Translations under genes and position numbers: made by a program
From: Chloracidobacterium sp.
Lineage (GTDB): Bacteria > Acidobacteriota > Blastocatellia > Pyrinomonadales > Pyrinomonadaceae
Direction: 5' to 3'
Length of the DNA: 64,000 bases
NCBI GenBank assembly: GCA_016712045.1
Contig: JADJRV010000005.1
Location: 60,165-124,164, forward strand
In this document: piece after piece, positions 16,785 to 25,481 of the stretch
Layout: every line of letters begins with the position of its first letter
How positions within the stretch are numbered: the first letter of the stretch is position 1
The notes under the pieces: model-generated
Database searches by the model: none
Told to the model about the DNA's origin: nothing
Seen by the model: only the letters and a program-made list of their open reading frames with translations

Positions 16785-17707
16785 AAACTCGAGATAGTTT
16801 GAGGAAATTTGTTGCAGCATTGTCGATCGCACTGCTAGCAGTATTTTCGGCCTTTGCACAGCAGCGCCTTCTAGTGATCGGCGGCGGTGATCACCCGCCG
16901 GACGCCATTAAGAAATTTGTTGGATGGTCAGGCGGCGAAAAGGCACACATCCTCGTAATAACCTGGGCAACGTCCGAGCCTAATGAGAGTTTTATGGAGT
17001 TGTCGAATGAATTTAGGGAATACAAACCAGCCGCCATCGCAGCATCACCGGTCGCGCCTATTGATGCCGACGAGCGCACAAAATTTATTACGCAGCTTAA
17101 ACAAGCAACAGGTGTTTATTTTACCGGCGGCGATCAAAATCGCATCATGGATGTGCTAGGCGACACGGATTTGCTAAAGATGCTCCGCGAAAAATATGTG
17201 GCCGGCACCCCCTTTGCCGGATCGAGCGCCGGAGCCGCAGTAATGTCAGACCCTATGATGACGGGAGACGCAGACCTTAAGATTCTGGACGGCACTAAGG
17301 TAGGCATACGCACGGGTCTGGGTCTGATCCCAAACGTTATTTTCGATCAACATTTTCTCGTCAGGCAGCGCCACAACCGGCTTTTCGGTCTGGTGATGAA
17401 CAACCCCAACATGCTCGGCATAGGCATTGACGAAGACACCGCCGTTCTCATCCAGGACAACCGCAAATTGCAGGTTGCAGGAGCAACGCAGGTTATGTTT
17501 GTTGACGCGAAGAATCACAAAGGTTCGATGATTGTGAATTTTTTGAAAGCTGGTGAGTGGTTTGATCTCAAAAGAGAAAACGTCTTTTGTCAAAAGAACC
17601 TCACTGAGACCAGGTCACAAACATACCGATCGCTGCCGCGAACATCACCACCGTCGCAAGCCAGCCAAGCACATTTGTCCATAAGCCGTTTGTCCTTTGG
17701 CCCATAA
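16781..17707 (+). CDS. exported cyanophycinase-like peptidase (family S51)
   Basis: The start ATG 16781 overlaps the upstream stop and gives a signal peptide (FVAALSIALLAVFSAFAQQ). The S51 fold follows: LLVIGGGDHPPDAIKKFVGW, VYFTGGDQNRIM, nucleophile GSSAGAAVMSD and IFDQHFLVRQRHNRL with GIGIDEDTAVLI. Cyanophycinases cleave the storage polymer cyanophycin (multi-L-Arg-poly-L-Asp) to beta-Asp-Arg; an exported form would feed on external polymer. The last 35 or so codons overlap the convergent Nramp gene and look unlike the family, so a frameshift near 17570 may have extended the protein. Confidence 0.85.
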   Translation: MKTRDSLRKFVAALSIALLAVFSAFAQQRLLVIGGGDHPPDAIKKFVGWSGGEKAHILVITWATSEPNESFMELSNEFREYKPAAIAASPVAPIDADERTKFITQLKQATGVYFTGGDQNRIMDVLGDTDLLKMLREKYVAGTPFAGSSAGAAVMSDPMMTGDADLKILDGTKVGIRTGLGLIPNVIFDQHFLVRQRHNRLFGLVMNNPNMLGIGIDEDTAVLIQDNRKLQVAGATQVMFVDAKNHKGSMIVNFLKAGEWFDLKRENVFCQKNLTETRSQTYRSLPRTSPPSQASQAHLSISRLSFGP

Positions 17708-18869
17708 CTCGTTTGTTATTGGCAACGAGCATTATTACAACCAGCAGCGGCGGAGCGACAACGCCGTTGATAACTGCCGTCCAAAATAACGCCGAGATCG
17801 GATTGATGCCCGCAAAATCGATAACGACCCCGACGATGGTTGAAGCGGCGATCACTGCGTAGAATTTTTTTGCGTGACGCGGTTTTTCATCCAAGCCCGA
17901 TTTCCAACCAAACGTTTCTGCCACGGCATACGCCGCCGAGCCAGTCAGCACCGGAACCGCCAACAGCCCCGCTCCGATAAGGCCGATGCCGAATAAGACG
18001 GTAGCAAAATTTCCGGCAAGCGGCCCGAGAGCTTGTGCCGCCTCGGTCGCCGATTGGATATTAGTTTGCCCGCTGACATGTAGCGTCGCCCCGGCCGAGA
18101 TGATCACGAAATAAAAAACGACGTTGCAAAACAACATGCCGACTATCGTGTCGATCTTTTCCTTTTTTATCTCTTTGTTGGTCGCTCCGCGGCGGGCATT
18201 CACGTCCTTACGGCCCTCGCTCTTTTCTTCCTCGACCTCTTCGCTCGCCTCCCAAAAGAAAAGATATGGCGAGATCGTCGTGCCGAGAATGGCTACGATC
18301 GTCGTGATGTATTCGCTGGTAAATTGGATCTGAGGAACAAGAGTCGCCCTAGCGACGGCGTACCAATCCGGCCTCGCTAGAAATGCCGCGATCACATACG
18401 CGAATAGTGACAACGTCAGCCATTTGAATATTTTGACCATTACCCGATACGAGCCCCAGACTTGTAAAACGACGATCGCGACCGCTATCGGTATCACCAT
18501 CGCCGAGATCGGGATCGGCACGAACATATTTATCGCCGCCGAGATCGCCGCGATGTCGGCACCGGCATTTATCGTATTGGCGATGACCAACCCGATGACG
18601 ACCGGGTAAAGCAGCTTTTTGGAATAATATCGATTTAGCACCCCGGCCAATCCGCGGCCCGACACCATCCCGATCTTTGCGCATATATGCTGCACAACGA
18701 TCATCAAAGGCAGCGTCACGATCGCCGTCCAAAGCGTTGCGTAACCCAAAGCCGCCCCAGCCTGAGAATACGTCCCGATCCCCGACGGATCGTCATCCGA
18801 CGCACCCGTGATCAACCCCGGCCCGAGCCGGTCGAGGATGCGTTTTATCGGATGATATTTGCGATCCAT
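17601..18869 (-). CDS. Nramp-family transporter with non-canonical metal motifs
   Basis: The 422-residue, about 11-helix protein aligns with Nramp/MntH transporters. However, the TM1 DPGN motif reads DPSG (in DDDPSGIGTYSQAGA) and the TM6 MPH motif reads SPY (in GTTISPYLFFWEASEE). The Met and Asn of those motifs help coordinate Mn2+/Fe2+ in characterised Nramps, so substrate preference is probably altered. A charged cytoplasmic loop (about 205-235, EEVEEEKSEGRKDV) is rich in Glu and Lys. It is convergent with and overlaps the cyanophycinase gene. Confidence 0.88.
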   Translation of the reverse strand: MDRKYHPIKRILDRLGPGLITGASDDDPSGIGTYSQAGAALGYATLWTAIVTLPLMIVVQHICAKIGMVSGRGLAGVLNRYYSKKLLYPVVIGLVIANTINAGADIAAISAAINMFVPIPISAMVIPIAVAIVVLQVWGSYRVMVKIFKWLTLSLFAYVIAAFLARPDWYAVARATLVPQIQFTSEYITTIVAILGTTISPYLFFWEASEEVEEEKSEGRKDVNARRGATNKEIKKEKIDTIVGMLFCNVVFYFVIISAGATLHVSGQTNIQSATEAAQALGPLAGNFATVLFGIGLIGAGLLAVPVLTGSAAYAVAETFGWKSGLDEKPRHAKKFYAVIAASTIVGVVIDFAGINPISALFWTAVINGVVAPPLLVVIMLVANNKRVMGQRTNGLWTNVLGWLATVVMFAAAIGMFVTWSQ

Positions 18870-18895
18870 TGGCTTTGTTTAGGATCAAGGGCGGA

Positions 18896-19900
18896 TCATG
18901 TCTGTTTTCGTGCCTGCGATTGCACCGCAGTAATAGCCACGGCATCGACGATGTCTCCTGCCGAGCAGCCGCGTGAGAGGTCGTTGCAGGGGCGGTCGAG
19001 GCCTTGGAGGATGGGGCCGATGGCGGTGCCGCCGGTGAGGCGTTCGGTCAGTTTGTAGGCGATATTTCCGGCGTTGAGGTCGGGGAAGATGAGCACGTTG
19101 GCCTTGCCGGCAACGTTGGAGCCCGGAGCTTTCGAAGCACCGACTGACGGAACAAGAGCGGCGTCGGCCTGGAGTTCGCCGTCGATGGCGAGTTCGGGCA
19201 TTCGCACCTTTACCGTCTTTGTCGCCTCGACAACTTTCTCGATCAGCTTATGTTTCGCGCTGCCTTTTGTTGAGAACGAGAGCATTGCGACGCGCGGCTC
19301 GACCTGTAATAATGCACGGCATGAATCTGCCGACGCGATCGCGATCTCGGCAAGTTCGCTGACATCCGGGTCGATGACGACGCCGCAATCGGCGTAGATC
19401 ATCGCGCCGTTGGCTCCAAATTTCTTATCCGGCACGACCATCAGGAAAAAACTCGATACGGTTTTCATTCCCTGCTTTACTCCGATACAACGCAAGGCGG
19501 CTGCGACGGTGTGCGCGGTCGTATTGGTCGCTCCGGCGACCGAGCCGTCGGCCTTGCCTTCGCGGACCATCAGGTTGCCGTAATACAGCGGGTCTTTAAC
19601 CGTCTGCTCGGCTTCCTCAAGCGTGACACCTTTTGCACGGCGCATCTGATGATAGAGCGTTGCGAGCTTGCCAAAATCCGCCGACTTGCGGTGATCGAGT
19701 ATTTCGACGCCGTTCAGATTTGCTCCCGCACCTGACGCAAGTTCACGTATCTTCTCTTCGCTGCCGAGCAGGGTGATCTTTGCGATCCCTTGCGAAGCGC
19801 AGATCGCGGCGGCCTCGACGGTGCGGACATCCTCGCCCTCGGGCAGGATAATATGTTGGACATCGGCGGCGGCGCGTTGGCGTATCTTTTCGAGGATCAT
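18896..19900 (-). CDS. pta: phosphate acetyltransferase
   Basis: From ATG 19900 the 334-residue protein is the short, catalytic-only form of Pta. It contains MILEKIRQRAAAD, IILPEGEDVRTVEAA, GSVAGATNTTAHTVAAALRC, VLIFPDLNAGNIAYKL and the closing GPILQGLDRPCNDLSRG. It interconverts acetyl-CoA and acetyl-phosphate. A longer open frame upstream (to 20095) reads through G/C homopolymer repeats and encodes only Pro/Arg-rich residues, so I reject that start. No acetate kinase gene is adjacent. Confidence 0.95.
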   Translation of the reverse strand: MILEKIRQRAAADVQHIILPEGEDVRTVEAAAICASQGIAKITLLGSEEKIRELASGAGANLNGVEILDHRKSADFGKLATLYHQMRRAKGVTLEEAEQTVKDPLYYGNLMVREGKADGSVAGATNTTAHTVAAALRCIGVKQGMKTVSSFFLMVVPDKKFGANGAMIYADCGVVIDPDVSELAEIAIASADSCRALLQVEPRVAMLSFSTKGSAKHKLIEKVVEATKTVKVRMPELAIDGELQADAALVPSVGASKAPGSNVAGKANVLIFPDLNAGNIAYKLTERLTGGTAIGPILQGLDRPCNDLSRGCSAGDIVDAVAITAVQSQARKQT

Positions 19901-19922
19901 AGCTTTGGTCGCCAACGGAGCA

Positions 19923-20038
19923 AAGCTGGGGGGGGGATGGAACAGGGCCCGGGGGGGGGGGGGGGGACCGGGCCTGGGGCGTCCCCCCGGGGGGGGGGTT
20001 CGAGGGCGTCCTAGGGTTCCGCTCTGCTCCACCCTAGG
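19923..20038. repeat. G-tract element with CCTAGG hairpin upstream of pta
   Basis: Runs of roughly 9, 16 and 10 G occur between 19928 and 19999. They are followed by a hairpin cctagggt (20010-20017) / accctagg (20031-20038) with a 13-base loop. The element lies between the divergent pta and DUF1232 starts. Exact run lengths are unreliable in most sequencing chemistries. Confidence 0.6.
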
Positions 20039-20169
20039 CTTTAATGTTCGTCGCCGTTGGCGACAAGAATACGACGGTCTTTTCGAATTTACCATACAAC
20101 TAAATCATTCAAAACTTGCTCTTATATCGGCTATTAACTAAACTCAGGTTAATTCGAGGAAATACTGCG

Positions 20170-20691
20170 ATGAAAGAGAAAAATACGAAGCTAAAAAGGC
20201 GTGAAAAGAGCGAGCTAAAAGGCCGTATGCGGAGCTTTTTGATGTTTCTGCCAAATATGGTCATGTTGCTCGGGCGTATGCTCAAAGACTCGCGTGTTCC
20301 GACGGCGGAAAAGGCCCTTTTTCTCGGGGCGATCGTCTATGTCGTGTCGCCGCTCGATTTTATCCCTGACATTTTCCCGTTTATCGGACAGGTCGATGAT
20401 CTGTATGTCGTTGCTTTGACGCTGCTTAGACTTATTAATCGTACTGACGAATCGATCGTCCGTGAGCATTGGCTCGGCGGCGGCGATATCGTTGCTCTTG
20501 CCGACTCGATCGCTAGTATCGCACCCAAATTACTGCCAAAACGCATCTCACGAGTCCTCACTTCGCGTGTCGAACTCAGCCCCGGCGGGCAAGATCTTCG
20601 CGGCATCACGCACAAAGACGAAGCCCTCGTCCGTGAGATCGCTGGCGACGAAATCGCCGACATCGACGCCCGTTCGCGGATGGCAAACTAG
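20170..20691 (+). CDS. DUF1232 (YkvA-type) membrane protein
   Basis: From ATG 20170, preceded by gaggaa, the 173-residue product is basic at the N-terminus. It contains the DUF1232 core (EKALFLGAIVYVVSPLDFIP, then DIFPFIGQVDDLYVVALTL), a short membrane hairpin with the conserved SPLDxIPD motif. The tail is a charged helical region. Function is unknown for the family. The longer in-frame start at 20116 lacks a ribosome site. Confidence 0.85.
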   Translation: MKEKNTKLKRREKSELKGRMRSFLMFLPNMVMLLGRMLKDSRVPTAEKALFLGAIVYVVSPLDFIPDIFPFIGQVDDLYVVALTLLRLINRTDESIVREHWLGGGDIVALADSIASIAPKLLPKRISRVLTSRVELSPGGQDLRGITHKDEALVREIAGDEIADIDARSRMAN

Positions 20692-20804
20692 CCCGATACA
20701 AATTTTTTTCGATTTAACCCGTAAATTATTGATTTTCTTGTGGATTTATCGCGCCTTTGCAACTATATTCAACCAAAGCTCGAAAGATCTGAATATTGAA
20801 AAAT

Positions 20805-20836
20805 TTGGCGCGTGTCTGCCGTTTTTTCGTTATAAT
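20805..20836 (+). promoter_or_regulatory. candidate promoter of clpC
   Basis: A consensus TATAAT at 20831-20836 lies 45 bases before the clpC start. The best upstream hexamer, TTGGCG (20805-20810), is 20 bases away, longer than optimal, so activator help or a different -35 is possible. Confidence 0.35.
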
Positions 20837-20880
20837 CGTTTTCATAGAACGATAACGGGAAAGCGGTATTAAAGAATCCT

Positions 20881-23274
20881 ATGTTTGAACGTTACACGGA
20901 GAGGTCACGTCGGGTGATATTCTTCGCCCGGTACGAAGCCCTCCAATACGGTTCGCAAGTCATTGCTCCCGAGCATATTTTGCTCGGCCTTATGCGTGAG
21001 GACAAAACCCTGTCCGCCCGCTTTTTTCCGTTTCGCCATGCCCTGACCGTTGACAACATCCGCCGCGATGTCGAGGAACGTATCGTCGTCAAGGGCCGTA
21101 TACCGCAGTCGTCCGAGTTGCATCTTTCGGCCGCGACCAAACAAATTCTCTTTTACGCAAACGACGAGAGCCGTCAGTTAAAGAACCGCCACATCGGCCC
21201 CGAGCATCTGCTGCTGGGCATCGTCCGCGAAGAGAAGAGCGTTGCCGCTGAGATCCTTTTCGGCTACGGACTGCGGCTGCAAGACGTCCGCGACGAGATG
21301 ACACGACAGAGCGGCATACCCGGCGTGCTCGCGGCAAACAAAGAAAATTCCAAGACGCCCGGACTGCTCGAATTTACCCGCGACCTGACCGTCGATGCCG
21401 CCGAGGGCCGTCTCGACCCGCTCGTCGGACGCGAAGAGGAGGTTCAGCGGATCATCGAGATCCTCTGCCGCCGCACAAAAAACAATCCTGTTCTCATTGG
21501 TGAATCCGGCGTCGGCAAGACAGCCATCGTCGAGGGGCTTGCTCAACGGATCGTCGATAAAAATGTCCCGACCTTTCTCGAAAACAAACGCATCCTGTCG
21601 CTCGATCTTTCATTGGTCGTTGCCGGGACGAAGTATCGCGGCCAGTTTGAGGAACGCTTAAAGAAGATCATGGCTGAGCTCAAAGAGAGCGATGAGAACA
21701 TCGTCTTTATCGATGAGCTACACACGCTTGTCGGGGCAGGATCGGCCGAAGGTACGCTCGACGCGGCGAATATATTAAAGCCGGCACTTTCACGCGGCGA
21801 CATTCAATGCATCGGTGCGACGACGCCGACCGAGTTTCGCAAAACGATCGAAAAAGACCGGGCACTCGAGCGCCGCTTTCAGTCCGTCAAGATCGAGCCC
21901 GCGACTGAGGTCGAGGCGCTTGAGATCATCAACGGCATCGTCGAGCGGTACGAGGCATTTCATCAGCTGCGTTACACCAAGGACGCTCTGCTCGCCGCCG
22001 TCACGCAATCGAACCGCTACATTCCCGACCGCTTTTTGCCGGACAAGGCGATCGATGTGCTTGACGAAGCCGGAGCCCGCGCCAAGCTGCGGTACCAACA
22101 CGAAAATCGCGGCGAGCCGTCGTGGAAAGAGACGGTAGAAAACTGGAAACGCGCCGCCGCTAACGAGGACCAGTTGATCTCGTATGAACTGCGTTCGCTG
22201 GAAGATTCGTTCTTTGCCGTCGAGGTGACGAAAGATGATGTTGACGAGGTCATTGCCCGCTGGACCGGAGTGCCGGTCTCATCCGTCAAACAAAAGGAAG
22301 CCGAAAAATTATTGACCATCGAGACCGCTCTACACGAGCGGATCGTATCGCAGCGGCCAGCGATCTCCGCACTTGCGAGAGCGATCAGGCGTTCCCGTGC
22401 AGGACTCAAAAATCCGCATCGTCCCGTCGGCTCATTCCTTTTCCTCGGCCCGACCGGCGTCGGCAAGACCGAGGTCGCACGCTCGATCGCCGAGTACCTG
22501 TTTGGTTCGGAACGCGCCCTGATCCGCTTTGACATGAGCGAATTCATGGAAAAGCATTCGGTCTCAAAATTTATCGGCTCGCCTCCGGGCTACGTCGGCC
22601 ACGAAGAGGGCGGCCAGCTCACCGAAAAACTTCGCCGCTCGCCGTACGCGGTCGTGCTGTTTGACGAGGTCGAAAAAGCACATCCCGATCTGTTCAATGT
22701 TTTGCTCCAGGTTTTTGAGGACGGCGTCCTGACCGATGCGATGGGCCAGGCGGTCGATTGTAAGCACGCGATCTTTATCATGACCTCAAATCTCGGTGCC
22801 CGCGTCATACAAAAACGAGCATCTCTTGGATTCCAAGGCAGCGGCGACGCCTCTCGCGAGCGGATGGAAGAACAGGTGATGTCGCAGGTCAAACAGACAT
22901 TTGCCCCCGAATTTATCAATCGCCTCGACGAGATCATCATCTTTGACGAGCTGCTGGACGAGGACCTGCTCCGGATCATTGATCTACAAGTCGCAAAGTT
23001 AAATGTTGTAACCGCCGGCCGCGATCTAAAGATCGTATTGACCGACGATGCCAAGAAATGGCTGGTCGAAAAAACTTGTGCCGACCGCAGCTACGGAGCC
23101 CGTCCGCTAAAACGTGCCCTGCAAAAACACGTCGAGGACGAGCTTTCCGAAGCGCTGATCCAGGGCCAGGTCACCGACGAAAGCACGGTCGAGATCTATC
23201 CCGAAGGCGACAAACTAGCATTTCGTGAGGTCCGTGCCAAAACGACGGAAAAAGAACTTACTCAAAAGGCTTGA
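20881..23274 (+). CDS. clpC: ClpC-like AAA+ unfoldase of the Clp protease
   Basis: The 797-residue HSP100 protein has an N-terminal Clp repeat domain (about 1-145, FARYEALQYGSQVIAPEHIL). AAA1 has Walker A GESGVGKT near residue 208 and Walker B IVFIDELHT. A short middle region follows, then AAA2 (GPTGVGKT near 523, VVLFDEVEKAHPD). The loop ASLGFQGS after TSNLGARVIQKR is in the position of the ClpP-contacting (V/I/L)GF tripeptide, so it should dock on ClpP. The middle domain is shorter than in Bacillus ClpC and shows no UVR-type motif. No clpP or mcsAB is adjacent. It unfolds substrates for degradation in the cytosol. Confidence 0.92.
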   Translation: MFERYTERSRRVIFFARYEALQYGSQVIAPEHILLGLMREDKTLSARFFPFRHALTVDNIRRDVEERIVVKGRIPQSSELHLSAATKQILFYANDESRQLKNRHIGPEHLLLGIVREEKSVAAEILFGYGLRLQDVRDEMTRQSGIPGVLAANKENSKTPGLLEFTRDLTVDAAEGRLDPLVGREEEVQRIIEILCRRTKNNPVLIGESGVGKTAIVEGLAQRIVDKNVPTFLENKRILSLDLSLVVAGTKYRGQFEERLKKIMAELKESDENIVFIDELHTLVGAGSAEGTLDAANILKPALSRGDIQCIGATTPTEFRKTIEKDRALERRFQSVKIEPATEVEALEIINGIVERYEAFHQLRYTKDALLAAVTQSNRYIPDRFLPDKAIDVLDEAGARAKLRYQHENRGEPSWKETVENWKRAAANEDQLISYELRSLEDSFFAVEVTKDDVDEVIARWTGVPVSSVKQKEAEKLLTIETALHERIVSQRPAISALARAIRRSRAGLKNPHRPVGSFLFLGPTGVGKTEVARSIAEYLFGSERALIRFDMSEFMEKHSVSKFIGSPPGYVGHEEGGQLTEKLRRSPYAVVLFDEVEKAHPDLFNVLLQVFEDGVLTDAMGQAVDCKHAIFIMTSNLGARVIQKRASLGFQGSGDASRERMEEQVMSQVKQTFAPEFINRLDEIIIFDELLDEDLLRIIDLQVAKLNVVTAGRDLKIVLTDDAKKWLVEKTCADRSYGARPLKRALQKHVEDELSEALIQGQVTDESTVEIYPEGDKLAFREVRAKTTEKELTQKA

Positions 23275-23276
23275 GA

Positions 23277-23693
23277 TTAGTTTGAGCCGATAAACTCTTT
23301 TATTTTAACGATTAGCTGGTCGCGTATTGTCCGAAATGCGGCCAGCTTTTCTTCTTCTGTGCCATCCACTTCTGCCGGATCTTCGAGACTCCAATGTGTC
23401 CTATGAGCCTTACCGGGAAAGGCGGGACAGGTTTGATTGGCGTTATCGCAAACGGTGATGATGTGATCGAAAGCCGTACCCAGAAATTCATCGAGACACT
23501 TTGAACGATGCCCTGTGATATCCACACCTATCTCTGCCATCGCAGCGATCGCCTGCGGGCGGACAAAACTCGCGACCGTTCCGGCGGACTCGACCTCAAA
23601 CCTATCACCACCCATCGACCGCAGCAAACCCTCCGCCATTTGGCTCCGGGCTGAGTTTCCTGTGCAGAGTATTAATGCGCGTTGCTTTTTCAT
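23277..23693 (-). CDS. arsC: arsenate reductase, thioredoxin-coupled type
   Basis: From ATG 23693 the 138-residue protein has the low-molecular-weight phosphatase P-loop CTGNSARSQ (C10, R16) and the resolving-cysteine region CDNANQTCPAFPG. This is the layout of thioredoxin-linked ArsC, which reduces As(V) to As(III). Its gene starts 4 bases after the ACR3 stop, at the end of the ars operon. A longer in-frame start at 23744 falls inside the ACR3 gene. Confidence 0.95.
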   Translation of the reverse strand: MKKQRALILCTGNSARSQMAEGLLRSMGGDRFEVESAGTVASFVRPQAIAAMAEIGVDITGHRSKCLDEFLGTAFDHIITVCDNANQTCPAFPGKAHRTHWSLEDPAEVDGTEEEKLAAFRTIRDQLIVKIKEFIGSN

Positions 23694-23697
23694 AGCC

Positions 23698-24759
23698 TCA
23701 AACCTCCGCCGCAAAATAGCGTTTTTGAAAATATAGGGCGACATTGACCAGACCGATCAAAACCGGCACCTCGACAAGCGGACCGATAACGGCGGCGAAT
23801 GCAGCACCCGAATTTATGCCGAATATGGCGATCGCGACGGCAATAGCTAGTTCGAAATTATTGCTTGCGGCGGTGAATGAAAGTGTCGCCGTTTTCGAAT
23901 AATCCGCCCCCGCTTTCCTGCCCATATAAAAACTGACAAGAAACATCACCACAAAATATATCAGCAGTGGGATCGCGATCCGCACGACATCCAGCGGCAA
24001 TTGCACGATCAGATTCCCTTTCAGGCTAAACATCACAAAGATCGTAAAGAGCAAAGCGATGAGCGTTAGCGGGCTGATCCGCGGGATAAATTTGTCGTGG
24101 TACCAGTCTTTGCCTTTGGCCCGGACAAGCACAAACCGCGTCAACATACCGGCGATGAACGGTATACCTAAATAGATAAAAACGCTCTGAGCGATCTGCC
24201 GAATACTGACATCGACGGCGATACCCTTGAGCCCAAAATACGGCGGCAGCAAGGTGATAAACAGCCATGCGTACGCACTGTAAAACAGCACTTGAAAGAC
24301 GCTGTTAAATGCGACGAGGCCCGCGGCGTATTCGGTATCGCCCTTTGCCAACTCGTTCCAAACGATGACCATCGCGATACAGCGGGCGAGCCCTATCATG
24401 ATCAAACCGACCATGTATTCCGGCTGATCGCGCAGGAAAATTATCGCTAGCGCAAACATCAAAATAGGCCCGATTACCCAATTTTGAACAAGCGAAATAC
24501 TGAGTATTTTTGTATTGCGAAAGACCTCGCCGAGATTTTCGTAGCGGACCTTGGCGAGCGGCGGATACATCATTAGGATCAGGCCGAGCGCGATCGGGAT
24601 GTTAGTGGTGCCGACGTTAAAGCGGTTGATCACTCCCTCAACACCCGGATATAAATATCCGATCATAACGCCGAGAAGCATCGCGGCGAAGATCCACAGC
24701 GTTAGAAATCTGTCGAGAAACGATAGACGTGTGACGGGATTGCAGTTGTTAGCTGACAT
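23698..24759 (-). CDS. acr3: ACR3-family arsenite efflux transporter
   Basis: From ATG 24759 the 353-residue protein has about ten helices. It carries the conserved Cys motif of Acr3 in GLARCIAMVIVWNELAKGD (TM4), needed for As(III) transport, and the ending FAAVIGPLVEVPVLIGLVNV. It extrudes arsenite made by ArsC. Its start overlaps the stop of the 69-residue ORF by 11 bases, so those two genes are translationally coupled. The longer open frame to 24900 runs through that ORF in another register and is rejected. Confidence 0.95.
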   Translation of the reverse strand: MSANNCNPVTRLSFLDRFLTLWIFAAMLLGVMIGYLYPGVEGVINRFNVGTTNIPIALGLILMMYPPLAKVRYENLGEVFRNTKILSISLVQNWVIGPILMFALAIIFLRDQPEYMVGLIMIGLARCIAMVIVWNELAKGDTEYAAGLVAFNSVFQVLFYSAYAWLFITLLPPYFGLKGIAVDVSIRQIAQSVFIYLGIPFIAGMLTRFVLVRAKGKDWYHDKFIPRISPLTLIALLFTIFVMFSLKGNLIVQLPLDVVRIAIPLLIYFVVMFLVSFYMGRKAGADYSKTATLSFTAASNNFELAIAVAIAIFGINSGAAFAAVIGPLVEVPVLIGLVNVALYFQKRYFAAEV

Positions 24760-24958
24760 AGTTTGTTGAAATGGCGTCTTCGCAGCAGTAGGTGCTGGTC
24801 TCGTATTTGCCTGTATTTTTGTCAAATCTTGCGACAAAAACCTCCCATTCAGTTTCGAAAGGCCCGCCGCCGCTCTGGGCCGTGGTCTTGCAACCGCCAA
24901 GTATTCGGCGGCAGAGCTTATCGAAACGTGTTATATGGATATCTTCTCTAAGTTCCAT
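24749..24958 (-). CDS. 69-residue cysteine-containing protein of the ars operon
   Basis: From ATG 24958, 5 bases after the ArsI stop, this small protein contains KLCRRILGGCKTT and ends FETEWEVFVARFDKNTGKYE then TSTYCCEDAIS. EWEVFV also occurs in ArsI (NEWEVFVVLQDN), and the vicinal Cys pair echoes its CC sites, which could mean descent from an ArsI tail or convergence. Neighbours imply a role with As(III) or organoarsenicals, for instance binding through the CC pair. I recognise no family. Confidence 0.7.
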   Translation of the reverse strand: MELREDIHITRFDKLCRRILGGCKTTAQSGGGPFETEWEVFVARFDKNTGKYETSTYCCEDAISTNYVS

Positions 24959-24963
24959 ACTGA

Positions 24964-25449
24964 TCAACAGCAAGCTGTCGCGACTTCTTGTTTTTTGCCG
25001 TCGATGTTTGTAAAGGTCGGCACGCAGCAGGTCTTGTCGGCCGCTTTCTGCGTCTCTTCCGACAGATTATCTTGGAGCACGACAAATACTTCCCATTCGT
25101 TGCCGTCGGGGTCGTTGACCCAAGCCTTGTCTTGCAAAGCGTAGCAACAGGTCGTCTGCATTTCCTCACGCGGGACGAGCCCTTGGCTCTGCCAACGCGA
25201 CTTCATCGCATTAACGTCATCGCTACTCGCGACCTGTATCCCAAGGTGCGACAACGCACCTTTGCCGTCAAAGGGGATCTCGTTTAGCGTCAGGTTTAGC
25301 GGCGGGTTTGCTACGTCAAATTTTGCATAGCCGCTACGCACCTTGCTCGGGTCGATACCGAGCATCCGCTGATAAAAATCGATACTGCGGGTGACGTCTT
25401 TTACGTTTAGAGCAAGATGAGCCTTAAGTGTATTGATCTGGTTTTCCAT
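24964..25449 (-). CDS. arsI: ArsI-type VOC dioxygenase (C-As lyase)
   Basis: The 161-residue VOC/glyoxalase protein starts LKAHLALNVKDVTRSIDFYQ (metal ligand His11). It continues ALSHLGIQV (His68) and TTCCYALQDKAWVNDPDGNE then WEVF, with the vicinal cysteines 101-102 and ligand Glu of ArsI/CadI proteins. ArsI uses Fe(II) and O2 to break the C-As bond of trivalent organoarsenicals such as MAs(III). A Cys-rich tail (KTCCVPTF and a final ATACC) adds two more CC pairs. It is the first gene of the reverse-strand ars operon, divergent from arsR. Confidence 0.92.
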   Translation of the reverse strand: MENQINTLKAHLALNVKDVTRSIDFYQRMLGIDPSKVRSGYAKFDVANPPLNLTLNEIPFDGKGALSHLGIQVASSDDVNAMKSRWQSQGLVPREEMQTTCCYALQDKAWVNDPDGNEWEVFVVLQDNLSEETQKAADKTCCVPTFTNIDGKKQEVATACC

Positions 25450-25481
25450 AATTGCCTCCGTTATTTATAATTATGTTTTGC

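Noticed and set aside
19901..20095. N-terminal extension of Pta encoded by the G/C-rich element
   Set aside because: The extension is Pro/Arg low complexity, lies in homopolymer runs and is absent from the Pta family; ATG 19900 gives the normal start.
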